From Desulfovibrionaceae bacterium UBA3823 (GTDB lineage Bacteria > Desulfobacterota > Desulfovibrionia > Desulfovibrionales > Desulfovibrionaceae): 13,798 nt of DNA. The position numbers and the translations under genes are program-made. Location of the stretch: the NCBI GenBank assembly GCA_002369295.1, contig DFDR01000198.1:7705-21502 (forward strand), given 5' to 3'. Numbering within the stretch: position 1 is the stretch's first letter; the number at the start of each line of letters is the position of its first letter. The notes beneath the pieces were generated by a model. It did not search any database. It saw nothing but the letters and a program-made list of their open reading frames with translations, and was not told the DNA's origin. Positions 1 through 7,797 of the stretch are shown piece by piece.

Positions 1-1472
1 TTGGAGTTCATGAAGACCGTGCACCGCGATCCGAGATCCACGGGGCGCTTCGCAAAGAGCGCTGTCTGGACGAAGGTCTCCAGGCTCATGCCGAGGCTTG
101 CGGCGAAGGTCTGCAGAAAGGCGCCGCAGCCCGACGAGCAGGCCTCGTTGAGCTTCACGTCCGCCACGGCGCCGTCGTCCACCTTCATGCACTTCATGTC
201 CTGGCCGCCGATGTCGATGACGTAGGTGGTGTCCGGATGCAGGGCGCAGGCTGCCTTGAGGTGGGCCACGGTCTCCACTTCGGAGAGGGAGGCGCCGAGG
301 GCCGCCTTGGCGAGGCCGGCACCGTAGCCCGTCGTGCCTATGCCCCGCAGGCGCGCGCCTGCGGGAAGGCTGGAGAGCAGCCTGATGAGGTGGGGCTTGA
401 GCGTCTTCAGGGGGTCGCCGTCGTTGCGGCTGTAGGAGCTTGCCAGCACTCTGGCGTCGCTGTCGACGAGCACGCTCTTCACCGTGGTGGAGCCGAGGTC
501 GATGCCGAGGAAGAGGTCGCCCTCGGCCTCGGCCAGATCCCGCTGCGGCACGGTGTCGGCCTCGTGTCTGGCCCGGAAGGCGGCGTAGTCTGCCTCGTCC
601 TTGAAAAGGCGGGGCAGGGTCTCCCGGGGGGCGGAGCGGCTTGCGTGCTCCTTCAGCCGCACGAGCAGGGTCGAGATCGGGACGGCTTCCGCATTGTCCC
701 TGGCTGCCAGGCTGGCGCCGAGGGCCACCATGTACTGGCCGTCCGGGAAGGTCAGGGTCTGCTCCGGAGAAAGCCCCAGCGTCAGGGCGAAGCGCTTCAC
801 GAGCTCGGGCAGGAAGTGCAGGGGCCCGCCCAGAAAGGCGACGTTGCCCTTGATGGGCTGTCCGCAGGCAAGGCCGCTGATGGTCTGCTCCACCACGGCC
901 TGCAGGACGGAAACGGCCAGATCCTCCCGCGGCACGCCCTCGTTCAGGAGCGAGACCAGATCCGTCTTGGCGAAGACCCCGCAGCGCGAGGCTATGGGAT
1001 GAACGGCTTTGGCGTGCGAGGCGAGGGTGTTGAGGCCAAGGCTGTCCGTGTGCAGGAGGGCGGCCATCTGGTCGATGAAGGCGCCCGTGCCGCCGGCGCA
1101 GGCCTCGTTCATGCGCAGATCGATGCTGCGCCCGAAGTAGAGTATCTTGGCGTCCTCGCCGCCAAGCTCGATGGCGACGTCCGTCTGCGGCGCGGTCTTG
1201 GCTATGCTCTTGGAGGAGGCGATGACTTCCTGCACGAAGGGAAGGCCCAGGGCCTCCGGCAGGTCGAGCGCCGCGGAGCCGGTGACGGCGCCGTGAACCA
1301 GGGTGCCGGGATGCTCCGCCTCGCAGTGCTCCAGAATGGAGGCGAGCGTCTCCCTGCTTGCCGCGCCGTGGCGCTGGTAGCGCTGAAAGAGAATGCTGCC
1401 TGCTTCGTCTGCGAGCACCGCCTTGACGGTGATGGACCCGAGATCGATGCCCAGATAGAGCGGATCTGCCAT
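1..1472 (-). CDS. Tandem 2-hydroxyacyl-CoA dehydratase activator (BadF/BadG/HgdC family), C-terminus off the window
   Basis: ATP-dependent activase family that passes an electron from ferredoxin or flavodoxin to a 2-hydroxyacyl-CoA dehydratase or benzoyl-CoA reductase-type partner. Read from ATG at 1472, preceded by GGGAG six bases upstream; 490 complete codons are visible. Two copies of the ASKHA ATPase fold lie in series. Copy one has GIDLGSITVK (residues 8-17), GGEDAKI (104-110), NEACAGGTG with C125, and SRCGVFAK with C164. Copy two has GIDLGSTTVK (323-332), GGQDMK, NEACSSGCG with C445, and SRCTVF with C484. The two cysteines per copy match the residues that hold the bridging 4Fe-4S cluster in HgdC. 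Family members of this fused type are about 1400 residues and continue with a DUF2229/HgdB-like region, which would lie left of position 1. No dehydratase subunits are visible here, so the substrate is unknown. Confident of family, not of partner. Confidence 0.9.
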   Translation of the reverse strand, partial: MADPLYLGIDLGSITVKAVLADEAGSILFQRYQRHGAASRETLASILEHCEAEHPGTLVHGAVTGSAALDLPEALGLPFVQEVIASSKSIAKTAPQTDVAIELGGEDAKILYFGRSIDLRMNEACAGGTGAFIDQMAALLHTDSLGLNTLASHAKAVHPIASRCGVFAKTDLVSLLNEGVPREDLAVSVLQAVVEQTISGLACGQPIKGNVAFLGGPLHFLPELVKRFALTLGLSPEQTLTFPDGQYMVALGASLAARDNAEAVPISTLLVRLKEHASRSAPRETLPRLFKDEADYAAFRARHEADTVPQRDLAEAEGDLFLGIDLGSTTVKSVLVDSDARVLASSYSRNDGDPLKTLKPHLIRLLSSLPAGARLRGIGTTGYGAGLAKAALGASLSEVETVAHLKAACALHPDTTYVIDIGGQDMKCMKVDDGAVADVKLNEACSSGCGAFLQTFAASLGMSLETFVQTALFAKRPVDLGSRCTVFMNS

Positions 1473-1876
1473 TGCTGCTCCCACATGCTGCGTCCGGGTG
1501 CCTGCGCCGGACTTGCCTGCCCCGGCGCCGCGCGCAGGGCTGATACGCTTGCGAGGCGCCCTATTCCATGCTGGGCAGGGGCCAAGCTATGGGCTTAGGA
1601 TAAGGCCCAAAGCCGTTTCCGGCAAGATCCGGCGCCGCGCGAAAGCGCGCCTGCCAGAGCGTCAGGGCCTGGCAGGCGGGCCGGCGCCGACAGGAGGGGC
1701 ATGGGTCTGGGCGCAGGGCGGTGCGGAGCGTCAAAAGCCTTGACGAAGCTTGGAGCTTTTCTTTAAGTTTCTACGGTCGGCAGAGCCCTTCTGCCGGCAA
1801 AGCGGGGCGCAAGCCCCCCGGCTGGCGCGCCTGCGCGGCCGGAACGGCATTTTGCCATGAGAGAGAGGTTGCTCCT
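1473..1876. other. Divergent spacer between activator gene and aqpZ, rich in hairpins
   Basis: No convincing gene. It holds the ribosome site of the minus-strand activator (GGGAG, 1478-1482) and that of aqpZ (AGAGAGG near 1862-1868). Several inverted repeats are visible: GCGC-GAAA-GCGC (1637-1648), CCTGCCAG/CTGGCAGG (1650-1657 with 1669-1676), and GGGGC-GCAA-GCCCC (1804-1817). Further GGCGCC blocks near 1631 and 1683 could pair around the first two. An imperfect stem GGGCTTA/TAAGGCCC lies at about 1590-1607. Whether these act in RNA or are intergenic repeat debris cannot be told from one copy. Confidence 0.5.
1740..1767 (+). promoter_or_regulatory. Candidate sigma-70 promoter for aqpZ
   Basis: TTGACG at 1740-1745 (5 of 6 to the -35 consensus), a 16-base spacer, then TTTAAG at 1762-1767 (4 of 6 to the -10 consensus). 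The local drop in GC content supports it. Transcription would begin near 1774, giving a leader of about 100 bases that contains the GCAA-loop hairpin at 1804-1817. This is a motif match only. Confidence 0.4.
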
Positions 1877-2563
1877 GTGAAAAAGTATCTTGCTGAGTTC
1901 TTCGGAACGTTCTGGCTCGTCCTCGGCGGCTGCGGCACGGCGCTCTTTGCCTGTGGCTTTCCGAACAACGGCGTCGGCTTCCTCGGCGTCTCCCTAGCCT
2001 TCGGCCTGACCGTCCTCACCGGCGCCTATGCCTTTGGCCACATTTCGGGCGGCCACTTCAATCCCGCCGTCTCCATCGGCCTCTGGGCCGGCGGCCGCTT
2101 CGAGGGCAAGGAGCTCGTACCCTACATCATCGCCCAGGTACTCGGCGGCATCGCGGCCGGCGGCGTGCTCTACGCCATCGCCACGGGCAATGCCGACTTC
2201 AGCCTGGCCGGCGGCTTTGCCAGCAACGGCTACGGCGAGCACTCTCCCGGCCACTACAGCGCCTTTGCCTGCTTCGTCTGCGAGGTGGTGCTCACCGGCA
2301 TGTTCCTGGTGGTCATCCTCGGATCCACCGATGGCCGCGCGCCCGCAGGCTTCGCGCCCATCGCCATCGGCCTGTGCCTCACCCTCATCCACCTGGTCAG
2401 CATTCCCGTGACCAACACATCCGTCAATCCCGCGCGTTCTCTGGGCGTTGCCGTCTTCGCCGGCGGCTGGGCCCTCGAGCAGGTGTGGATGTTCTGGGTC
2501 GCGCCCATTCTGGGCGCCGTCCTCGGTGCCGTGGTCTACCGCGTTGTCGGCGCCAGGGACTAG
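1877..2563 (+). CDS. aqpZ: Aquaporin Z, water channel
   Basis: Inner-membrane water channel of the MIP family, 228 residues, close to E. coli AqpZ (231). Both NPA boxes are present: GGHFNPAVS (NPA 62-64) and NTSVNPARS (NPA 184-186). The residues matching the E. coli selectivity filter are F42, H172, T181 and R187, the narrow water-selective set rather than the wider glycerol-type filter. Six membrane spans plus two half-helices are evident. The start is taken as GTG at 1877, with AGAGAGG eight bases upstream. The frame is open back to 1721, but the upstream part has no family resemblance and an unsuitable composition. It appears monocistronic, with a promoter candidate upstream and a hairpin terminator 58 bases after the stop. 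Confidence 0.95.
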   Translation: MKKYLAEFFGTFWLVLGGCGTALFACGFPNNGVGFLGVSLAFGLTVLTGAYAFGHISGGHFNPAVSIGLWAGGRFEGKELVPYIIAQVLGGIAAGGVLYAIATGNADFSLAGGFASNGYGEHSPGHYSAFACFVCEVVLTGMFLVVILGSTDGRAPAGFAPIAIGLCLTLIHLVSIPVTNTSVNPARSLGVAVFAGGWALEQVWMFWVAPILGAVLGAVVYRVVGARD

Positions 2564-2570
2564 CTGCAAG

Positions 2571-3120
2571 TCACATTTCCTCCGAGGGGAAAGCCGGGCA
2601 TTGGGTCCGGTGCTGTTGGAGAGCCGGGCGCAAGCCCGGCTCTTTGCGTTCTGTGGCCGCGGCAGTCTTGCCGAGGCGGAATGCAGCGTCCAACAATGAG
2701 GGCCGCTCCTCTGGAGCCGCGAATCGGCCACTCGGCGACAAAGGCACGATGCAGGCGCCTTTGGCATCCTCGGCCACGACCGTCTTCCGTCTTTTCTTTG
2801 CGTTCGGCTTCGTCTCCGCAGCCGCCTTCGCCTCGGTCTGCGCGCCTGCCTCCTTCCCTGAAGCCGGTGCCTGAAATGCCTCAGCCGGCTTTTCCTCCGC
2901 GTGGCCGCAGGACGTTCCTGCGGCGTCTGCGCCTGCCGGTCCCCGCCAAGAAGACCGCCAATGCCGCTTAGGGCATCGTTCAGCAGCTGGTCACTGGCGC
3001 CCGCCAAGGCCTGCCGCTTGCTCGTTCTTGGCTTGCTTCCCATTCTGCTCCCTCTTCATCACGGCAACGATCTCTGCTGCCAGCGCCCGTGCAAACGCTA
3101 TCGATCCTCTCGGGCACGGC
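2571..3120 (-). pseudogene. Possible frameshifted gene remnant, unidentified
   Basis: No intact gene fits here, but the minus strand shows three consecutive protein-like stretches, each in a different frame. From about 3105 to 2998 it reads ...FARALAAEIVAVMKREQ..., ending at a TGA. From about 3000 to 2900 it reads ALAGASDQLLNDALSGIGG... followed by a Gln/Pro-rich run. From about 2920 to 2700 it reads an Ala/Glu/Lys-rich run (HAEEKPAEAFQAP...) continuing into VAEDAKGAC. Each stretch becomes implausible (Arg-rich) just where the next begins, as expected of a coding sequence with at least two frameshifts. The Ala/Glu/Lys/Pro composition suggests a low-complexity C-terminal tail. I do not recognise the family. 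Chance GC-rich open frames are the main alternative. Confidence 0.25.
2621..2645 (+). terminator. Probable aqpZ terminator
   Basis: Perfect 9-bp stem GAGCCGGGC/GCCCGGCTC around a GCAA (GNRA) loop, 2621-2642, followed by only three T residues. The stem is strong and the T-tract short, so termination may be partial. Confidence 0.6.
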
Positions 3121-3430
3121 GCCCTGCGCGGCCGTGCTCCGCTGGATGCCGTTGACAACAGACCGTCCGGCAGGGGCGCACTCCCGGATTGCCACCTGTC
3201 GCCTGCCGCCTGCCGTGCCGGCTTGGGCGCAGGCTTTCCCCTGGCCCTGGAGCCCGTGAGCCGAAGCGGGCAGGGCTGGCGTCCCCGCCTTGCCTGTCCT
3301 TCGCCAAGGTGCGGAAGGCCCATTGCGCAACGCCCATGGGGTGCGCCTGGCTTTGTCTCGCAATCTGCCTGGCAGAGGATGCCGGCGGGAAGCTTCTTCC
3401 GGGATTGCCTGGCTTCGGCGCAGAGACAGC
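2646..3430. other. About 785 bp without an intact gene
   Basis: Between the aqpZ terminator and the porin terminator all open frames on both strands are short, Arg/Pro/Ala-rich and mutually overlapping, as in non-coding GC-rich DNA. The left two-thirds may hold the frameshifted remnant described separately. The right third (3120-3430) contains a weaker minus-strand stretch, QWAFRTLAKDRQGGDAS (about 3325-3275), that could belong to the same decayed gene but is in yet another context. No tRNA, repeat array or transposase was seen. Confidence 0.5.
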
Positions 3431-3462
3431 AAAAGGCCGCCGTCCCTTGCGGAACGGCGGCC
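3431..3462 (-). terminator. Porin gene terminator
   Basis: On the minus strand, 25 bases after the porin stop, a 12-bp stem (GGCCGCCGTTCC with GGGACGGCGGCC, one G-T pair) closes a GCAA loop and is followed directly by TTTT (3434-3431). This is a classic rho-independent terminator. Confidence 0.85.
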
Positions 3463-3487
3463 GGAGATGCAGAGAGGAGAGGGATGC

Positions 3488-5053
3488 CTAGAACTCGTAA
3501 GCGAAGATGAGCTGGGCCTTCCAGCCGTCCTGCTTGTTGTAGCTCGTCCTGGTATTGGCCTTCTTCCAGGTGTCGCGGTCCATCATGTTGACGACGTAGC
3601 CGAGTTCAAAGTTGATGTTGAAGTTTTCATACATCTTGTAATTGTTGACCAAGTTGAACTCGAGCAGGTAGTCCCTGGTGGTCATGTAGATTTCGGACTC
3701 GTTGGCTGCCTCGCTGGCGCCCCAGTTGGACTCCCACATGTAGGACCTGCTGGCGTACTTGGCCATGCTCGGGCTGTTGGTGCCGCCCCAGAGGGCAACG
3801 CGGAAGGTGTGGGTGAGGTCTTCCAGGAAGCTCATGTCGCGGACCTGGAGGCCGACGCCCCAGGTGCCGGCGTAGCTCATGTTGCGGTCGTAGCCGGTGG
3901 GATCGGCCGCCCAGCCGTAGTTGCCGTCGCCCAGGAAGGAGGTGAAGTTGCCGCAGGGCGAGATGGAGGGCATGCGCTCGGAGCCGTTGCCGGGGTTGCC
4001 GTCGTCGCCGGAGGCGTACCAGCCGAAGATGCCGGGCGTGCCCCAGTCCATCTTGTATTCAACGAGGGCCTTGGCCAGCCAGCCTTCGCGGCGGGTGTTG
4101 AAGGACTTCGGGGAAGTGCCGTTGTACTTCAGGAGCGTGCCGTTGCCGAGGCTTTCAACAGAACCGTAGTTGAAGTCAAATTCAATGTTCAGCGGATCCC
4201 ACAGGGTCAGCTTGACGGGCAGGCCGGCCCAGAAGGCGTTGGCATAGCCCCTGGAGGAGTGGCGCATGGCAAACGTGGGATTGCCATCGGCATCCGTAGC
4301 GTTGTTCTGCCGGGCCCAGCGATCGCTGCCGAAGTTGGAATGCATGTAGCCGAGGCGGTAGTTGTCGTCGTAGCGGATGGCGTTCTGGCCAACGATGCCG
4401 TAGGCAACCCAGGGAGTGACATCGACGCCGTCGAAGGTCAGCGGCAGGGCGAGGGCGAAGACATCGACGTTGTCAAGGAAATTGGTCTTGGCGATGGAGG
4501 AGCGGCGGAAGGCTTCGCCGTTCGTTGCGGGGTTGTAGTTGTCGTTGTAGGGGCGGGCCCAGACGAAGGTCAGGCCAACGTTTTCGTTGAACTTGTAGCT
4601 GGCGGTGATGCCGGCGCAGTCGTCGTCGAGGACGGCAGAGCCGCCGGCAAAGTTGGGCAGAACAATGCCCTGAATGCCCATGCGGACCTTAAGGTCGGTT
4701 TCCGGGGGCATCCAGTCGATGTAGGCGCGCTTCAGTTCGATGATCCTGCCGTCGGCGCCGAGGGCGCCGCCCTGATCGGCCTTGCCCCAGGTGGTGTCGC
4801 CGATTTCAAAGTACACCGTGCCGGAGAGGGCTTCGGAAGCCACGGCGTCCAACTTCAAGCGGATGCGCTGGCCGGCGGAGAAGGTGTCGTTGTTGGCAAG
4901 CTTCTGCCCGCCGCCACGGGAGACGAGGCTGCCCTGGGTGAGGCCGAAGCCCATGAGCCACTGGCCATTGGCCTTGAAATCTATAGCAGACGCTTCGCTG
5001 GCGCAGCTGATGGCGAGGCCGGCAGCCAGAGCGAGAGTCATAAGCTTCTTCAT
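3488..5053 (-). CDS. Outer membrane homotrimeric porin (Desulfovibrio type)
   Basis: A 521-residue outer-membrane beta-barrel that would form the general diffusion pore. ATG at 5053 is preceded by AAGGGGGA with a seven-base spacer. A Sec signal peptide covers residues 1-23 (MKKLMTLALAAG..., cleavage after ASA), and the mature chain begins IDFKANGQW. The body alternates polar and hydrophobic residues, with many Gly, Asn, Trp and Tyr. Family-like blocks include SGTVYFEIGDTTWG, GGALGADG, DLKVRMGIQG and LTFVWARPYNDNYN. The chain ends in AYEF, the terminal Phe used by the BAM machinery. It is a single-gene unit with a strong ribosome site and terminator, consistent with high expression. At 521 residues it seems slightly longer than most members I recall. 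The family is clear; pore selectivity is not readable. Confidence 0.93.
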   Translation of the reverse strand: MKKLMTLALAAGLAISCASEASAIDFKANGQWLMGFGLTQGSLVSRGGGQKLANNDTFSAGQRIRLKLDAVASEALSGTVYFEIGDTTWGKADQGGALGADGRIIELKRAYIDWMPPETDLKVRMGIQGIVLPNFAGGSAVLDDDCAGITASYKFNENVGLTFVWARPYNDNYNPATNGEAFRRSSIAKTNFLDNVDVFALALPLTFDGVDVTPWVAYGIVGQNAIRYDDNYRLGYMHSNFGSDRWARQNNATDADGNPTFAMRHSSRGYANAFWAGLPVKLTLWDPLNIEFDFNYGSVESLGNGTLLKYNGTSPKSFNTRREGWLAKALVEYKMDWGTPGIFGWYASGDDGNPGNGSERMPSISPCGNFTSFLGDGNYGWAADPTGYDRNMSYAGTWGVGLQVRDMSFLEDLTHTFRVALWGGTNSPSMAKYASRSYMWESNWGASEAANESEIYMTTRDYLLEFNLVNNYKMYENFNINFELGYVVNMMDRDTWKKANTRTSYNKQDGWKAQLIFAYEF

Positions 5054-5453
5054 GATATATTCCCCCTTGAGAGAAGATCGTATTCGTAGGTTGGGTGCCT
5101 GTTCCCTGCAGGCAGCTTCACCCTACGCCTCGGGCCTGCACATGGCAAGGGAAAATGTCAAAATTTTTTTACCTGGTCTCGCAGGTTCCCTGCAGGCCCC
5201 CCTTCTGCGGGGCGGGCGCGTTCCGCGATCGGTCGCCAAGCGAGGCGAAACAGGCAGGGGCAAAGAATTTCGCGTTGAAAAACAGCACGCTGAGAGAATG
5301 TCTCAATGTCCTCAGGGCGCGTCAGGCTGACGCCGTCGGCGTGGCCATGCCACCGAGCGGGTCAAAAAAATTGAATGCGCCAGGGGGAAACGCCAGGCGC
5401 CCGGCAGGATTGTTTCCTGCCGGGCGCCGGAAAGTGTTTGGCTGCCTCGCTGG
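5054..5453. other. Porin upstream region
   Basis: About 400 bp without a gene. It holds the porin ribosome site, a 12-bp direct repeat GTTCCCTGCAGG (5101-5112 and 5185-5196), and a minus-strand TTGACA (5156-5161) with a T/A-rich run beside it but no good -10 at 16-18 bases. Near the right end lies the terminator of the convergently placed gpmI operon. The porin promoter must lie here, but I cannot place it firmly. Confidence 0.5.
5396..5428 (-). terminator. Terminator hairpin of the rsfS-gpmI operon
   Basis: Perfect 14-bp inverted repeat GGCGCCCGGCAGGA/TCCTGCCGGGCGCC around a five-base loop, 26 bases after the stop of the zinc-ribbon gene on the minus strand. The T-tract is weak (TGGCGTTTCC), so it may act as a strong pause or a 3' stabiliser as much as a terminator. 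Confidence 0.6.
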
Positions 5454-5696
5454 CTAGAGGTAGTCGGGATCCGCGGCGGCCCTGCCGTCGCAGGTCATGA
5501 GGCGGAAGTAGTCCACGACGTAGGGATCCACGGGAATGATGGGGAAGCGGGTTCCGCACCACGCGCAGCGTATGACGCCGGGCTGGGAGGGAGCGTTGAT
5601 GTCCGTGGCCCTGTGGCAGTTGGGGCACTCGTATTCGAAGAGCAGGTGCATGCCGCAGGGGGGCACCGGCTCCTGTACTTTCTTGTCCATGGCCAT
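5454..5696 (-). CDS. Small zinc-ribbon protein downstream of gpmI
   Basis: An 80-residue cytosolic protein with two CxxC knuckles, CPNC (24-27) and CAWC (44-47), spaced as in a rubredoxin-like or zinc-ribbon fold that binds one metal. Two more cysteines (14 and 69) lie outside the ribbon. Start ATG at 5696 shares its A with the TAA stop of gpmI (TAATG), and GGGACGG just upstream serves as ribosome site, so translation is probably coupled. It is the last gene of the rsfS-gpmI operon. The function is unknown. An adaptor or nucleic-acid-binding role would be a guess. A longer reading of the frame back to 5969 is only the shadow of gpmI. Confidence 0.75.
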   Translation of the reverse strand: MAMDKKVQEPVPPCGMHLLFEYECPNCHRATDINAPSQPGVIRCAWCGTRFPIIPVDPYVVDYFRLMTCDGRAAADPDYL

Positions 5697-7222
5697 TATT
5701 CCGTCCCGACGAGGCTTTCGCCGTTCATTTCCCTGGGAACGGGCATGCCCCAGAGGGTGAGTATGGTCACCGCCACGTCGGCGAGCTTGCCGTCTTTGAC
5801 GGGTCCGCGATGCCGCTCGTCCACGAGGATGAAGGGCACCGGATTGGTGGTGTGGGCCGTGTGGGGCTTGCCGTCTTCGGCGAGCATCTTCTCGCAGTTG
5901 CCGTGATCGGCGATGATGATCATGCGCCCGCGGCGCTCGCGGACGGCCTTGACCATGCGGCCGACGCACTCGTCCACCGTCTCGCAGGCCTCGACGGCGG
6001 CCGGGATGATGCCGGTGTGGCCGACCATGTCGCCGTTGGCGAGGTTGCAGACCACGAGGTCGTACTCGTTCTTGGCCCAGTTCTCGAGGAACTTGTCGGT
6101 CACCTTTCTGGCGCTCATGGCGGGCGCTAGATCATAGGTGGGCACATCCCTCGGCGAGGGCACGAGGATGCGGTCCTCGTTGGGGAAGGGCTCCTCGACG
6201 CCGCCGTTGAAGAAATAGGTCACGTGGGCGTACTTCTCGGTCTCGGCCAGGCGCAGCTGGCGCAGGCCGGCCTTGGATACGGCCTCGCCGAGCACCATGG
6301 GAATGTCCTGCTCGGGGAAGGCCACGGGAATGGTGAAGCTGTCCTCGTAGGCGGTCATGGAGGCAGCGCCCGCCAGGCTGGGGAGGGCGCCGCGCTCGAA
6401 GCCGGCGAAGTCCTTGACCGTGAGGGCGGCCACGATCTCGCGCATGCGGTCGGCGCGGAAGTTGAAGAAGAAGACGCCGTCGCCGTCCCTGAGGCCGGCA
6501 GGGCAGGGGTTGACCCAGACGGGCTTGACGAACTCGTCCGTGACGCCTTCGGCGTAGGAGGCCGCGAGCGCCTTTCTGGCACCCTCGAGCCGCGGTCCCT
6601 CGCCGTGGACAAAGAGCCTGAAGGCCTGCTCCACCCTGTCCCAGCGCTTGTCGCGATCCATGGCGTAGAAGCGGCCGTAGAGGGCGGCGATCTCCACGCC
6701 GGGGAGGTCCTTGACGGCCTCCTCCAGCATTTCAAGGTAGTGCATGCCGCTGTCGGGCGGAGTGTCGCGGCCGTCGAGCAGGCAGTGCACGAGCACGGGC
6801 AGTCCGGCTTCGCTTGCCATGCGGCACAGGGCTACGAGATGGTTGATGTGGCTGTGCACGCCGCCGTCGGAGAGCAGGCCCATGAAGTGGAGCCTGCCTG
6901 AGGCAGCCCTGGTGTCGGCCATGAGCTTCACCAGCGCGGGGTTTTTCTGGAACTCGCCCTGCTCGAGGGCGACGTCGATGCGGGTCATGTCCTGATAGAC
7001 GATGCGTCCCGCGCCGATATTGAGGTGCCCCACTTCGGAGTTGCCCATGTAGCCCTTGGGCAGACCCACGGATCGTCCGGAGGCCGCCAGCTTGGCATGG
7101 GGGCAGGTCGCGAAGAGTTCGTCCAGATTGGGGGTATTGGCGACGCTCGTGGCGTTGCCGGGACCGTCGGGGGCGATGCCCCAGCCATCCATGATCAGGA
7201 GCAGCGTCGGTGTCGTCTTCAT
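5696..7222 (-). CDS. gpmI: 2,3-bisphosphoglycerate-independent phosphoglycerate mutase
   Basis: Converts 3-phosphoglycerate to 2-phosphoglycerate in glycolysis and gluconeogenesis using two manganese ions and a phosphoserine intermediate. It has 508 residues, the usual length. The alkaline-phosphatase-type metal site is visible in IMDGWG (D12), in the nucleophile loop MGNSEVGHLNIGAGR (S62), and in NGDMVGHTG and ADHGNCEKM. The inserted phosphotransferase domain shows HCLLDGRDTPP, YAMDRDKRWDR and NFRADRMRE. FFNGGVEEPFPNEDR and HTTNPVPFI are also typical. ATG at 7222 overlaps the rsfS stop by four bases (ATGA), and the stop overlaps the next gene by one, so the three genes are translationally linked. 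No frameshift or missing active-site residue was seen. Confidence 0.97.
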   Translation of the reverse strand: MKTTPTLLLIMDGWGIAPDGPGNATSVANTPNLDELFATCPHAKLAASGRSVGLPKGYMGNSEVGHLNIGAGRIVYQDMTRIDVALEQGEFQKNPALVKLMADTRAASGRLHFMGLLSDGGVHSHINHLVALCRMASEAGLPVLVHCLLDGRDTPPDSGMHYLEMLEEAVKDLPGVEIAALYGRFYAMDRDKRWDRVEQAFRLFVHGEGPRLEGARKALAASYAEGVTDEFVKPVWVNPCPAGLRDGDGVFFFNFRADRMREIVAALTVKDFAGFERGALPSLAGAASMTAYEDSFTIPVAFPEQDIPMVLGEAVSKAGLRQLRLAETEKYAHVTYFFNGGVEEPFPNEDRILVPSPRDVPTYDLAPAMSARKVTDKFLENWAKNEYDLVVCNLANGDMVGHTGIIPAAVEACETVDECVGRMVKAVRERRGRMIIIADHGNCEKMLAEDGKPHTAHTTNPVPFILVDERHRGPVKDGKLADVAVTILTLWGMPVPREMNGESLVGTE

Positions 7223-7647
7223 TGTTGCTTTTCCTCCTTGGCGCCGGCAGTGGAGGCCATGGCCTGCAGCTCCTCCCTGGAGGCAGGCACCTTCCACAGC
7301 GACTCGAGCCTGTAGAGCTCGCGGGTTTCCTTCTGGAAGATGTTCACGACGACGTCGTTGCAGTCGACGAGCACCCACTGGCCGTTGGTGTAGCCGTCCA
7401 CGCGCAGGTATTCGTAGCGCTTTTCATGGCACAGCGCCATGACGCCGTCGGCTAGGCTCTGGGCATGGCGGGCGGAGGATGCCGTGGCAACGACGAGGGT
7501 TTCGGTGAAGGCGCCCCGTCCGGCGAGGTCGATGACCTCCACGGCCTGGGCCTTGTGGTCCTGCAGCCATGCGGACATGTCGGCTGCCTTTTCCAGGGCA
7601 GGGAGATCGGAGTAGACTTTTTTCTTGGGAGTGAGGTCGGTTTCCAT
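7219..7647 (-). CDS. rsfS: Ribosome silencing factor RsfS (Iojap family)
   Basis: Binds ribosomal protein uL14 on the large subunit and blocks subunit joining, slowing translation under nutrient limitation. It has 142 residues from ATG at 7647. Family blocks are VIDLAGRGAFTETLVVATASS, SARHAQSLAD, GQWVLVDCNDVVVNIF and ETRELYRLESLW. The usual DVVVHxF histidine is Asn here. A somewhat long C-terminal tail ends in Lys, Glu and Gln. The frame is open further upstream to 7746, but residues before METDL have no family match. The ribosome site (AAGTGAAG) is modest, so the start is less certain than the identity. It is the first gene of the operon with gpmI. Confidence 0.9.
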   Translation of the reverse strand: METDLTPKKKVYSDLPALEKAADMSAWLQDHKAQAVEVIDLAGRGAFTETLVVATASSARHAQSLADGVMALCHEKRYEYLRVDGYTNGQWVLVDCNDVVVNIFQKETRELYRLESLWKVPASREELQAMASTAGAKEEKQQ

Positions 7648-7797
7648 GGGCTTCACTTGGCAAAAGCGGCTAAGAGGTTGAAAACAGATGCTTTGCGTGT
7701 CAGGGCAATCCCTTGTTTTTCTTGACGTTCCTGGCAAAAGATGCAAAAAGCGAACCCTATTCCTATTCTATTCGGGAATGAGGATCAAGGAGACCCC

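Noticed and set aside
237..1598. Open plus-strand frame of 453 codons opposite the activator gene
   Set aside because: The minus strand encodes recognisable ATPase motifs over this stretch; the plus reading has no motif or start signal.
1994..3043. Minus-strand frame of 349 codons spanning aqpZ and the spacer
   Set aside because: Most of it is antisense to aqpZ and the middle is Arg-rich. Only its first part looks protein-like and is treated as a possible gene remnant.
3290..5089. Open plus-strand frame of 599 codons opposite the porin gene
   Set aside because: It is antisense to a well-supported porin, is Gly/Val/Ala-rich without family resemblance, and has no ribosome site. It is a GC-rich shadow frame.
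5136..5161. TTGACA on the minus strand as porin promoter
   Set aside because: The -35 is perfect, but at 16-18 bases only CAGGCC-like sequence follows, so no -10 can be assigned.
7731..7747. Sigma-54-like CTGGCAAAAGATGC before the ligase gene
   Set aside because: GG and GC are separated by eight bases instead of the required ten.
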